Shown: piece by piece, positions 29,063 through 36,777 of the stretch
How positions within the stretch are numbered: the stretch's first letter is position 1
Layout of the letters: each line of letters opens with the position of its first letter
DNA from: Alphaproteobacteria bacterium
Lineage (GTDB): Bacteria; Pseudomonadota; Alphaproteobacteria; Rhodobacterales; Rhodobacteraceae
Assembly: GCA_030425395.1 (NCBI GenBank)
Contig: JAUIAS010000004.1
Span: 62,001 to 126,000, forward strand
DNA: 64,000 nucleotides
Reading direction: 5' to 3'
The notes under the pieces: generated by a model
What the model saw: only the letters and a program-made list of their open reading frames with translations
Database searches by the model: none
What the model was told of the DNA's origin: nothing
Position numbers and translations under genes: made by a program

Positions 29063-29092
29063 TGCTTCTTTCTCGTTTCAAATACCCAAATC
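29063..29092 (-). repeat. Roseobacter-type intergenic repeat tail
   Basis: On the minus strand this reads GGGTATTTGAAACGAGAAAG and then AAG. It resembles the GTATTTTTTGCCAGAAGAAG tail at 33080-33100. From memory, tails of this kind recur between genes of Rhodobacterales genomes. It sits between the Ppx/GppA gene and rlmE. Confidence 0.45.
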
Positions 29093-29147
29093 CGGCCTCC
29101 TACACCAGAGCCGCAGCCAACCGGACGGGCAACCCTGCCATGCGCGG

Positions 29148-30260
29148 TCAGAAAGGCCCGTCTTCCAGCACGCCATCGGCGCTCATTTGCCCATAGAGCA
29201 GCCCCTCGCGAAGCCCCCGATCCGCCACCGACAGGCGATCCGTCGGCCAGCAGCGCAACAGCGCCTGAAGAATCGCGCTGCCCGACATGATCAGCGCCTG
29301 ACGGTCCTCGCCGATACGCGGATCGCGCCGACGTCCCAGCGGGCCCAGATCCAGATACCCGCGAATGACCTTGTCGATCTGATCCGACGTCATGCGCAGC
29401 CCATCCACTTTGGTCCGGTCATAGCGTTTCAGCCCCAGATGGGTCGCGGCAACGGTTGTGACCGTCCCCGAGGTGCCCACGATCTGAAAATTCTCGCGTG
29501 TTTGCTCGTCCTTATATGGCGCGAAGGTGGCAAGGTTTTCTTCAAAGTACCAACTCATCAGCGCAAATCGCGCGGAATCGTCTTCAACATCGCTGAACTG
29601 GTCGCGCAGCGTCGCAACTCCGAGAGGCACCGAGATCCAGTCCACCACCTTGGCGGCGGGAAATGGAGACTGCTGCGGGTTGAAGCCCGCGTGCAGCCGC
29701 ATGATCGCGCGCGGCCTGTCGCGGTGCGGCACGGATGACAGGTCGATCCAGACAAGCTCGGTCGAGCCGCCGCCAATATCCACGACAAGCAATTGATCTG
29801 TCTTGGTGCTCACCAGTGGCGCGCAGGATATGACGGCCAGACGGGCTTCTTCCTCGGGTTGGATGATTTCCAGCTGCAATCCGGTTTCGCGGCGCACGTG
29901 CCGGATGAACTCGGCGGCGTTCTTGGCACGGCGGCAGGCTTCGGTTGCCACCAGACGCATACGCCGCACGTGATGCCGTCTGAGTTTCTGGTGACAAATC
30001 CGCAGCGCCTGCACCGTGCGCGCCATGCTGGATCGCGACAGCCGCCCGGTCTGTTCCAGCCCGGCACCAAGCTGGACGGATTTGGAAAAGCTGTCCACGA
30101 CATGAAACCCACTGCCCTTGGGTTGGGCAATGAGCATCCGGCAACTGTTCGTGCCAAGGTCCAACGCAGCGTAAAGCTCCGTCGAGTCGGCTTTTTTCGG
30201 CGCGGGGGTCTCAACCGCCACGGGAAACGCGCCCGCACCTTTGGGACGCTTGGGCGCCAT
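29148..30260 (-). CDS. Ppx/GppA-family phosphatase
   Basis: 370 residues from ATG 30260, which has GGAGGG eight bases upstream; the frame opens at 30374 but the extra 38 residues do not look like the family. ASKHA-fold motifs: [13 protein letters not shown] (phosphate 1), [25 protein letters not shown] (phosphate 2), and [15 protein letters not shown]. Family members hydrolyse polyphosphate from its end and/or pppGpp; the substrate cannot be told from sequence. This short single-domain form lacks the C-terminal HD part of the long Ppx proteins. A basic Pro/Lys-rich N-terminus (MAPKRPKG) is present. Confidence 0.92.
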   Translation of the reverse strand: MAPKRPKGAGAFPVAVETPAPKKADSTELYAALDLGTNSCRMLIAQPKGSGFHVVDSFSKSVQLGAGLEQTGRLSRSSMARTVQALRICHQKLRRHHVRRMRLVATEACRRAKNAAEFIRHVRRETGLQLEIIQPEEEARLAVISCAPLVSTKTDQLLVVDIGGGSTELVWIDLSSVPHRDRPRAIMRLHAGFNPQQSPFPAAKVVDWISVPLGVATLRDQFSDVEDDSARFALMSWYFEENLATFAPYKDEQTRENFQIVGTSGTVTTVAATHLGLKRYDRTKVDGLRMTSDQIDKVIRGYLDLGPLGRRRDPRIGEDRQALIMSGSAILQALLRCWPTDRLSVADRGLREGLLYGQMSADGVLEDGPF

Positions 30261-30567
30261 AGGACACGCCCTCCATATCAAGTTGTTACCAAGATACGCG
30301 CGCGCCTGCCATCGCGCAAGCGTCGTGATCCTTCCCCGGACATCCGAAACAGCACCTCCCAAAGGCCTTTGCACGGAAAACCATGCCGGAGACGTGGCTC
30401 ATCTTGTTCATGTGCATATTTCAACGGAGGGGCTGTGGTGTGCCGGTGCGTGGCGGGTTATGTCTGCGGCGTCGTTCTTTGCCGCGCAATTGTCGAAATT
30501 GGGCGCAGGGCAGGGGGCGCTGTCGATTAGTGAAGAAACAGAATTCGCAACGCAGGGAATCAACGAC
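30261..30567. promoter_or_regulatory. Divergent intergenic region, 307 bp
   Basis: It lies between the Ppx/GppA start and the start of the one-carbon gene set and must hold both promoters. The visible signals are the two ribosome binding sites at its ends. Open frames that cross it have no family likeness. I saw no clear riboswitch or long palindrome. Confidence 0.4.
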
Positions 30568-30864
30568 ATGCCAGAGGTTACCATCGTCTATTGGCGCGAC
30601 ATCCCCGCCCAGGTCATCGTGGGTAAGGGGCGTCGTGGGTCCAAACGGCAGCTTGCAGAGCGGTTCGAACAAGCCATTGACAGGGCGGCAATGAAGATCG
30701 GTGCGCAGGATACCGATGCCTACCTGGCCGAATGGCGCAAAGCTCCTCCCTACACGGTGGATGGCGATCCCGCCGAAATCGCAGAGGCCGAGGGCGCACG
30801 CCTTGAGGCGGAATTCGACAGCGACCGGATCAAGGCGCTGATTGCAAACGACGGGTGGGCATGA
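30568..30864 (+). CDS. Small virulence-factor-family protein of the folate one-carbon cluster
   Basis: 98 residues, acidic, no signal or membrane segment. The start ATG 30568 has AGGGA nine bases upstream; the frame is open further 5' but that part is not protein-like. IVYWRDIPAQVIVGKGRRG and YLAEWRKAPPY fit the small alphaproteobacterial family labelled virulence factor. The real role is unknown; the label is not evidence of virulence. The gene ends 26 bases before a methylenetetrahydrofolate reductase-like gene, which is followed by a methyltetrahydrofolate methyltransferase. This suggests a part in one-carbon transfer from methylated compounds. Confidence 0.75.
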   Translation: MPEVTIVYWRDIPAQVIVGKGRRGSKRQLAERFEQAIDRAAMKIGAQDTDAYLAEWRKAPPYTVDGDPAEIAEAEGARLEAEFDSDRIKALIANDGWA

Positions 30865-30890
30865 CACCCACATCTTTCTGGGAGGCCGCT

Positions 30891-31820
30891 ATGGCTCTGC
30901 TGAAGTTCAAGAAACGCGATGCTGCGTCGGCTGTCACGTCCAACCCTCAGGTTGAGGCTTTTCTGACCGACTATTCCATCGAGGTGATGCCCCGCACCGC
31001 CGAAAAGGTCGACAATTTCCGCGATCTTTTGCCGGAAGGCACCCGCGTTTATATCGCCCACATCGAGGGAACCCCGATCGCCGACATGGTTGCAACGGCA
31101 AAGCGGCTGGCGGCTGACGGCTATGCGGTCATGCCGCATTTTCCCGCGCGTATCATCAAGGATGCCGCGACGCTCGAAAACTGGATCGCCATGTATCAGG
31201 GTGAGGCAGGCGTAAATCAAGCGCTCTTGCTGGCGGGTGGCGTGGCCACGCCGCACGGGGAATTTCACAGCTCAATGCAGCTGATGGAAACCGGTCTGTT
31301 CGACAAGGCCGGGTTCAAACGGCTGCACGTTGCAGGGCACCCGGAAGGCAACCGTGATATTGATCCCGACGGATCGGACAAGAATGTCATGGACGCTCTG
31401 CGCTGGAAGCAAGGGTTTGCCGAACGGACCGATGCCGAAATGGCGCTGGCCACTCAGTTTGCTTTTGACGCCAAGCCGATTATCGCCTGGGCCGATGCAT
31501 TGCGCGATGCCGGCATCACGATCCCGGTGCATATCGGTATCGCCGGGCCGGCCAAGCTTCAGACGCTGATCAAATTCGCCATTGCCTGTGGTGTGGGTCC
31601 ATCGCTCAAGGTGCTGCAAAAACGCGCGATGGATGTGACCAAGCTGTTGCTGCCCTATGAGCCGACAGAAGTTATTGCCGAATTGGCCGCACACAAGGCG
31701 GCCAACCCGGACTTCAACATCACCAACGTGCATTTCTTCCCGCTGGGCGGGATCAAGACAAACGCCAACTGGGCGATCGAGAACGGTGGCGCATCCGCGC
31801 AGCCGGCAAATACAATCTGA
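30891..31820 (+). CDS. Methylenetetrahydrofolate reductase-like protein
   Basis: 309 residues from ATG 30891, with GGGAGG five bases upstream; an in-frame ATG at 30855 overlaps the previous gene. The protein has the MetF-like TIM-barrel pattern: VYIAHIEGTP, GYAVMPHFPAR, ALLLAGGVATPHGEF, LHVAGHPEGN, and PVHIGIAGPAKLQTLIKF. In these proteins FAD-bound reductase chemistry links methylene- and methyl-tetrahydrofolate. This version belongs to the shorter alphaproteobacterial group found next to corrinoid methyltransferases rather than to the methionine-cycle MetF. It lies 11 bases before the methyltransferase gene, so the two should work in sequence. Confidence 0.85.
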   Translation: MALLKFKKRDAASAVTSNPQVEAFLTDYSIEVMPRTAEKVDNFRDLLPEGTRVYIAHIEGTPIADMVATAKRLAADGYAVMPHFPARIIKDAATLENWIAMYQGEAGVNQALLLAGGVATPHGEFHSSMQLMETGLFDKAGFKRLHVAGHPEGNRDIDPDGSDKNVMDALRWKQGFAERTDAEMALATQFAFDAKPIIAWADALRDAGITIPVHIGIAGPAKLQTLIKFAIACGVGPSLKVLQKRAMDVTKLLLPYEPTEVIAELAAHKAANPDFNITNVHFFPLGGIKTNANWAIENGGASAQPANTI

Positions 31821-31831
31821 AAGGGGCCGCA

Positions 31832-32893
31832 ATGACCCGGACCATCGTCGAATCCAAATCCAAGACTGCCATCATCGGTTTTGATCAGCCGTTCTGCGTG
31901 ATTGGGGAGCGGATCAACCCTACTGGCCGCAAAAAGCTCGCCGCTGAGCTGGAAGCGGGCGATTTCTCGACCGTGGAACGGGACGCGGTAGCGCAGGTTG
32001 CCGCCGGTGCCACGGTGCTCGATATCAATGCGGGTGTGGTCTATAACTCCAACCCCAACCCCAACGAAACCGAACCGCCCTTGATGCGCAAGATCATCGA
32101 ACTGGTACAGGGGCTGGTGGATGTGCCCCTGTGCATCGACAGCTCGGTGCCGGGTGCGCTCGAAGCCGGTCTTGCGGTCTGTGAAGGCCGTCCGCTTCTC
32201 AACTCGGTCACGGGTGAGGAAGAGCGGCTGGAACAGATCCTGCCTCTGGTCAAAAAGTACAATGTGCCCGTTGTGGCGATTTCCAACGACGACACCGGCA
32301 TTTCAGAAGATCCCGACGTGCGGTTTGCCGTTGCCAAGAAAATTGTCGAGCGTGCGGCTGACTTTGGCATTCCCGCCCATGATATCGTGGTCGATCCGCT
32401 GGTCATGCCGATCGGTGCGATGGCAACTGCGGGTCAGCAAGTTTTTACCCTGGTGCGCCGTCTGCGCGAGGAACTGGGCGTGAATACCACGTGCGGTGCC
32501 TCCAACGTGTCCTTTGGTCTGCCCAACCGCCATGGGATCAACAACGCCTTCTTGCCGATGGCGATGGGGGCGGGCATGACCAGCGCGATCATGAACCCTG
32601 TGGCCCTTCCGGTGGCACAAAAGGCGATTGCCGAAAAGAAAGAAGCCGTTGCCGCGGCGGGCATTATCCTGCCCGAAGACATCGACGACGAAACCTTTGT
32701 TACCTTGTTCGGACTGGGCAGCACCCTGCCGCGCCCCGGCAAGGAAATGGAAGCGATCCGCGCGGCCAACCTGTTGACCAACAATGATCCCCACGGCGCA
32801 GAATGGATCAAGTTCAACAAAGCTCCGGCCAAAGCGGGAGAAGAAACCCGCGGTCGCGGTGGGCGCGCAGGAAGCCGTCGCCGTCGCGCCTGA
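31832..32893 (+). CDS. Methyltetrahydrofolate:corrinoid methyltransferase
   Basis: 353 residues. It has the pterin-binding TIM barrel: FCVIGERINPTGRKKLA at the N-terminus, GATVLDINAG, PLCIDSS, LLNSVTGEEERLE, VAISNDDTGI, VVDPLVMPIGAM and NTTCGASNVSFGLPNRHGIN. Such enzymes carry a methyl group between tetrahydrofolate and a corrinoid protein. The Lys/Arg/Gly-rich tail (about the last 20 residues) is unusual. AAAGGGG precedes the ATG. No corrinoid protein or MttB-like methyltransferase lies in the window, so its partner must be encoded elsewhere. A strong terminator follows. Confidence 0.92.
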   Translation: MTRTIVESKSKTAIIGFDQPFCVIGERINPTGRKKLAAELEAGDFSTVERDAVAQVAAGATVLDINAGVVYNSNPNPNETEPPLMRKIIELVQGLVDVPLCIDSSVPGALEAGLAVCEGRPLLNSVTGEEERLEQILPLVKKYNVPVVAISNDDTGISEDPDVRFAVAKKIVERAADFGIPAHDIVVDPLVMPIGAMATAGQQVFTLVRRLREELGVNTTCGASNVSFGLPNRHGINNAFLPMAMGAGMTSAIMNPVALPVAQKAIAEKKEAVAAAGIILPEDIDDETFVTLFGLGSTLPRPGKEMEAIRAANLLTNNDPHGAEWIKFNKAPAKAGEETRGRGGRAGSRRRRA

Positions 32894-32913
32894 TTTCTTG
32901 AAGGTTGTTTTCG

Positions 32914-32947
32914 AAAGGCCCCCGTTGTCGCGACGGGGGCCTTTTTT
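32914..32947 (+). terminator. Rho-independent terminator of the one-carbon operon
   Basis: A perfect 10-bp GC-rich stem (AGGCCCCCGT with ACGGGGGCCT), loop TGTCGCG, then six T. It starts 20 bases after the methyltransferase stop. Confidence 0.93.
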
Positions 32948-33036
32948 GCGATGGGCCTGCGTTCTCAGTCAGGTCCCTCGGCTGACGAAGTCGCAAGCGT
33001 TGGGAAGTCGGTTCTGGGAACACGGTCTGGAAAATT

Positions 33037-33102
33037 GGGGGCGCTGCCCCCCGACGCGCTGTGCGCGTCTCCCCCCGGAGTATTTTTTGCCAGAAGAAGG
33101 GG
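33037..33102 (+). repeat. Roseobacter-type intergenic repeat: two hairpins plus conserved tail
   Basis: Two perfect hairpins lie side by side: GGGGGC-GCT-GCCCCC (33037-33051) and GACGCGC-TGT-GCGCGTC (33053-33069). They are followed by a tail with CCCCGGAGTATTTTTTGCC and then AGAAGAAGGGG. Tails of this kind recur between genes in Rhodobacterales. It could act in mRNA ending or stability. Confidence 0.6.
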
Positions 33103-33188
33103 CGACTTTTGGGCTGGGCGCGGGGAGTGCGCTAAATTCGCCGAGTGAGCGGGCGTTGTCTTAGGGGCGACAATTTTGGAATTTGGAC

Positions 33189-33599
33189 GTGAACCGCACC
33201 GCTTGCAAGGATCAAAAAACCTGGGGCGCGACCATTGTCGCGGCGGGGCTGGCTGTCTGCATGGCCGGGGCGGTGGTGTTGATGGTGCTGTCTGGTGGAT
33301 TGGGCGGGGTTCTGTCGAGATCGGATGCAGAGCCGATCACGGCGCGGATCACCCTTGATAACAGGTGCGCGTTGCGCGGTGATGCGCTGGTTGTGCGGGA
33401 TCTGGAGACCGGGCAAGCCGCACCGTTCCTGAGAGGCGTTGCCCGATTGCAAACCGCTTACGGCAACCGTGTGCGATTGGAAATCGCGCCGCGCTATCCG
33501 GATGTTGAGCTGGAAAGCCCAGTTCTACGCGCGCGCGCCGACATGGTCCTGCGAGCGGAATGTCGCGGCCGTTGGCTCGAGGATCTGTTTGCGCGGTAA
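33189..33599 (+). CDS. Single-pass membrane protein of unknown function
   Basis: About 136 residues if started at GTG 33189; TTG 33183 adds two. There is one hydrophobic segment near residues 12-37 (Ala/Val/Gly-rich), then a soluble part of about 95 residues facing the periplasm by the positive-inside rule. The soluble part has two Cys (in DNRCAL and RAECRG) that could form a disulfide, and ends RGRWLEDLFAR. I recognise no family. The ribosome binding site is weak. Codon use looks like that of its neighbours. It is convergent with the helicase gene. Confidence 0.6.
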   Translation: MNRTACKDQKTWGATIVAAGLAVCMAGAVVLMVLSGGLGGVLSRSDAEPITARITLDNRCALRGDALVVRDLETGQAAPFLRGVARLQTAYGNRVRLEIAPRYPDVELESPVLRARADMVLRAECRGRWLEDLFAR

Positions 33600-33623
33600 G
33601 GACGCGCGATACCCTTGCGGGTG

Positions 33624-33661
33624 AGCACCGCCCCGCCGGTGATATCCGGCGGAGCGGTGCT
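33624..33661. terminator. Long inverted repeat between convergent genes, possible two-way terminator
   Basis: Arms AGCACCGC-C-CCGCCGG and CCGGCGG-A-GCGGTGCT form a 16-position stem with one mismatch around loop TGATAT. It lies between the stops of the membrane-protein gene and the helicase. There is no T run on either side. Confidence 0.5.
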
Positions 33662-33669
33662 GGATTGTC

Positions 33670-34941
33670 TCAGGCTGCCTTGCGCGGGCGGCGGCGGCGC
33701 GGGCGGCTTGGGTTCTGGCTGGGCTTCTGGGCCCCACCGTGGCCACCGCCACCGCTGCGGCGTTGACCCTGACGGGCCTTGTTGCGCTGTGCCTGTGGGC
33801 TGGGTTCAGCGGCGGGGCATTTGCCGCTGCCCACGGGAATGCTGGCCTTCATGACCTTTTCGATCTGTTGCAGCAACTCGACCTCTTCGCCACAGCAAAA
33901 TGCGATTGCCTCGCCTTCGCGTCCGGCGCGGGCGGTGCGTCCGATCCGGTGCACATAGTTGTCGGGCGTGTCGGGCAATTCGAAGTTGATGACATAGGCC
34001 ACGCCGGGAATGTCGATGCCGCGCGCGGCGACATCGGTCGCCACGAGAACCGTCACAGTCCCTTCGCGGAAGGCGCGAATGGCGCGGTCGCGTTGGCCCT
34101 GGCTCTTGTTGCCATGAATGGACGCCGCGTTGTAGCCATCCGCGATCAGTTGTTTGCTCAGCTTTTCGGCACCGTGCTTGGTGCGTGCAAACACCAGCGT
34201 CAGCGCGTCCTTGTCCCGGTCGAGAATTTCACGCAGCCGGAAAGGTTTCTCGCTCTTGGGCATGAAATGCACCGATTGGGTCACCTTGTCGGCGGCTTTG
34301 CCCGGCGGGCTGACCTGAACCCGTTGCGGATTGGTCAGGTAAGCGCGCGAGATTTCTTCCATCTGCTTGGGCATGGTGGCCGAAAACAGCATTGTTTGGC
34401 GCGGGCTGCCCAGTGCCGGCGCGATCTTGCGCAGCGCGTGGATAAAGCCAAGGTCCAGCATCTGGTCGGCTTCGTCCAGAACCAGATGGGTCGCGGTCGA
34501 CAGATCCACCGCGCGGCGGTCCATCAGGTCGATCAGCCGTCCCGGTGTTGCAACGAGGATATCAACCCCACGGGCGAGCACACCGATCTGGCGGTTGATG
34601 GACTGACCACCAACCACAGTCGTGATCTTGAGCCGGGTATCGGTGACGAAAGGGCGCAGGCTGTCGGCGATCTGGTTGACCAGCTCCCGGGTGGGCGCAA
34701 GGATCAGCGCCTTGACGGTCTTGGGGGCCGGTTTGCCGGGTTCTTCCAGCAGATGCGCCACCAGCGGCAGGCCAAAGGCGAGCGTTTTGCCGGTGCCGGT
34801 TTGTGCCAGCCCAAGCACGTCCTGTCCGTCAAGCGCGATCGGGATCGCCTTGTTCTGGATCGGTGTGGGCTGGGTGAAGTTGCCGCGCTTTAGCGCAGCG
34901 TTAAGTGCCGGGGGGAGTCCCAGCATGTCGAAATCGAACAT
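33670..34941 (-). CDS. DEAD-box RNA helicase (RhlE-like)
   Basis: 423 residues from ATG 34941, preceded by GGAAAG; the frame opens at 35214 but those 91 residues are not helicase-like. Motifs in order: Q motif FTQPTPIQNKAIPIAL, I AQTGTGKT, Ia APTRELVNQ, II VLDEADQM, III SAT, V VLVATDVAARGIDIP, VI HRIGRTARAGREG. The tail from about residue 375 is basic and Gly/Arg-rich (RRSGGGGHGG, RPRRRRPRK), as in RhlE-type proteins that act on ribosomes or mRNA decay. A G/C hairpin with a T-rich loop lies just 5' of its ribosome binding site. Confidence 0.94.
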   Translation of the reverse strand: MFDFDMLGLPPALNAALKRGNFTQPTPIQNKAIPIALDGQDVLGLAQTGTGKTLAFGLPLVAHLLEEPGKPAPKTVKALILAPTRELVNQIADSLRPFVTDTRLKITTVVGGQSINRQIGVLARGVDILVATPGRLIDLMDRRAVDLSTATHLVLDEADQMLDLGFIHALRKIAPALGSPRQTMLFSATMPKQMEEISRAYLTNPQRVQVSPPGKAADKVTQSVHFMPKSEKPFRLREILDRDKDALTLVFARTKHGAEKLSKQLIADGYNAASIHGNKSQGQRDRAIRAFREGTVTVLVATDVAARGIDIPGVAYVINFELPDTPDNYVHRIGRTARAGREGEAIAFCCGEEVELLQQIEKVMKASIPVGSGKCPAAEPSPQAQRNKARQGQRRSGGGGHGGAQKPSQNPSRPRRRRPRKAA

Positions 34942-34954
34942 CAATAGTCTTTCC

Positions 34955-34976
34955 GGCCCCGCAAAAAAAGGGGGCC
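34955..34976 (-). promoter_or_regulatory. Hairpin next to the helicase ribosome binding site
   Basis: On the minus strand GGCCCC pairs with GGGGCC around a loop with seven T, ending a few bases before the GGAAAG site of the helicase. It may hinder translation or act as a weak terminator. The 5' region back to the LuxR stop (about 280 bp) holds no gene. Confidence 0.4.
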
Positions 34977-35220
34977 TATGCGGCATCGCGCCATTGGGTG
35001 CGGACTGGCATCCGTCGCGCACGGGCGACCCCCGTGGCAACTGCCAGACCGTCAGAGCCCTGCGTGATGGGGATCCGGGAAAAATCGCGCGCCGGGGCCT
35101 CTCAAGGGGCCCGCCAGCCTCACGCTGCTGCGGCGACGCTGAGTGGCAGATGGGGTATCGGGTGGTCAAAGTCAATGGGCAATGCATTGCCCCCGCAGAT
35201 GAAATCCGCCTCAACTCACG

Positions 35221-35964
35221 TCAGATGTCCAGTAAGTTGGCGCGCATTGCTCGGGCCAATGCCTCCTCTCGGGTGCGTGCGCCCAGCTTTCTGCGCGCAG
35301 AGCTCAGGTGTTTGCGCACAGTGATTTCAGCAATCCCCATTTCAAATGCTGTTTGCGTATTTTGTCGCCCTTGCGACAGATGGTGCAGAACCTCGCGTTC
35401 ACGCTCGCTCAAAGGTGTATCCGGGTGGGACGGGAAATAGACCGGTTCCTCGCCCAACTCCAAAGAATCCTGAAATGCCGCGACCAACGTAGCTGCAATC
35501 CTAATTCTCTCGGAAAACTCCGTTTTCTTGAGACGCGACGCATTCTCAGACGAACAAAACGTCACGAATTTGCGCGTGCCCGCCGTGTCACCTGCGAAAC
35601 TCATCCCAAGCATATACCCGTAGCCCGCGTCCTGTAGTTCCCAGTTGAGATGCAGTTCTTCATCTGACCCGACCTGATCGCGTGACGCTTCACCACAAAG
35701 CCCTTCGATCGGGGTGGCGCTCCTGCTCAAGTGAGACACAAAGGGATCAATAAGGTGATACTCCTGCGCAAGATAATGCTCCATCCAGTCGGAACGCATT
35801 GAACCCTGAAACCAATTCAGGGACCGTGACTGGCATTCCAAGATGCCCGTATTGATTGCGCAACCACCGATTTCCGCGAAGATTTGTTGCGAAACTTCCC
35901 ATCTCGCGGAAGCAGTTTGAGCTGCAATGAACTTATCGGTCCAGTCGATGACAAAATTCTTCAT
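35221..35964 (-). CDS. LuxR-family regulator with autoinducer-binding-type domain
   Basis: 247 residues from ATG 35964 (GGGGG seven bases upstream). Residues ~10-165 match the autoinducer-binding domain: the W...Y...DP pattern in DWMEHYLAQEYHLIDPFV and the Gly in MLGMSF are kept. The C-terminus has the LuxR/GerE helix-turn-helix: LSEREREVLHHLSQGR, ITVRKHLSSARRKLGA and RTREEALARAM. No LuxI synthase is in the window, so it is an orphan receptor as far as can be seen. A perfect palindrome 115 bases upstream may be its operator and could also serve the divergent gene at 36268. Confidence 0.9.
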   Translation of the reverse strand: MKNFVIDWTDKFIAAQTASARWEVSQQIFAEIGGCAINTGILECQSRSLNWFQGSMRSDWMEHYLAQEYHLIDPFVSHLSRSATPIEGLCGEASRDQVGSDEELHLNWELQDAGYGYMLGMSFAGDTAGTRKFVTFCSSENASRLKKTEFSERIRIAATLVAAFQDSLELGEEPVYFPSHPDTPLSEREREVLHHLSQGRQNTQTAFEMGIAEITVRKHLSSARRKLGARTREEALARAMRANLLDI

Positions 35965-36267
35965 AACCTGACCCCCTTGCAACCTGAGCACGCATCCACT
36001 CTACCGGAAAACGGTCGGCTTCGGTGCAAAAAAATCGAAAAATGCCTGCTGCGCTTTAGGTGCGCGGTGCTTCTCCCTCAGGTATCGCATTCGATACCTG
36101 TTCAAATATGCCGGCTTTGGATTTGAATGATCCCGGGTGACGGCAACTGGTTTCCAAGACGATCATGTCCCATCCTGTCGCCGGATGTTTCCTCAAGGCA
36201 TCCGGCGATTATGGTCAAAGGGTCTAATTCGCCGTTACGTTCAAGCTGCAAAGGAAAGGATTGAACA
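35965..36267. promoter_or_regulatory. Divergent regulatory region, 303 bp
   Basis: It lies between the LuxR-type gene and a secreted-protein gene. It is AT-richer than its surroundings. The one strong element is the inverted repeat at 36079-36100. No protein-like frame is seen. Confidence 0.5.
36079..36100. promoter_or_regulatory. Perfect 9-bp inverted repeat, candidate LuxR-type operator
   Basis: Arms CAGGTATCG and CGATACCTG are separated by CATT. It is followed at once by TTCAAATATG. The 20-22 bp size fits LuxR-family sites, though the order of half-sites (CAGGT...ACCTG) differs from the classic lux box. Confidence 0.55.
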
Positions 36268-36753
36268 ATGCGGACATTATTGTTGGCAACTTCAATGGTT
36301 TTGGTCGCGACCGGCGTCGTCGCAAAGCCGAAGGGATCAAAGCCAGCGCCCAACGAGGCCGTTGCAGTTTTTGCCGGTCATACCGAGACATGGGAGACGG
36401 GCAATGCACAGGTCTATTGGTCGCCGAACGGTGAAATACTGGTTTTGTGGACCAATCGGGACAAGAATGCCGCCAAGTATTCTGTTGGACGGGGCAAATG
36501 GAGCATCAACAAAAGGGGACAAAGATGCCATGACTGGACGGCAAAAACTCTGGTCAACGGAAAGGCGCAAGAGTTCTCGGCAAAAAAGCGGTGTTTGTCG
36601 TTCGTCGTAGACCCAGAGGGGGGCCTCTGGGCGCGTGAGACGAAACCGACCCGTGGCGACTGGCATCGCGTCAACGTGAAAAAATTCGTCAAAGGTGATA
36701 CGGCCAAGCGTCAACGCGACAGTGAGGCCAAACGCATGGGCGTTAGCTACTGA
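36268..36753 (+). CDS. Small secreted protein, DUF995-like
   Basis: 161 residues. A signal peptide is clear: MRTLLLATSMVLVATGVVA with likely cleavage near residue 19. The mature part has QVYWSPNGEILVLW, YSVGRGKWSINKRGQRCHDW and KKRCLSFVV, the Trp/Gly/Cys pattern I associate with DUF995-type periplasmic proteins of alphaproteobacteria. The Cys pair may form a disulfide. The C-terminal 30 residues are very basic. AAAGGA precedes the ATG. Function unknown. It is divergent from the LuxR-type gene and may be controlled through the palindrome between them. Confidence 0.8.
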   Translation: MRTLLLATSMVLVATGVVAKPKGSKPAPNEAVAVFAGHTETWETGNAQVYWSPNGEILVLWTNRDKNAAKYSVGRGKWSINKRGQRCHDWTAKTLVNGKAQEFSAKKRCLSFVVDPEGGLWARETKPTRGDWHRVNVKKFVKGDTAKRQRDSEAKRMGVSY

Positions 36754-36777
36754 TCCGTCAGTGGCGAAGCGTTTTCT

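Noticed and set aside
34941-35214. N-terminal extension of the helicase frame
   Set aside because: No likeness to helicases; the Q-motif-proximal ATG with its ribosome site is the natural start.
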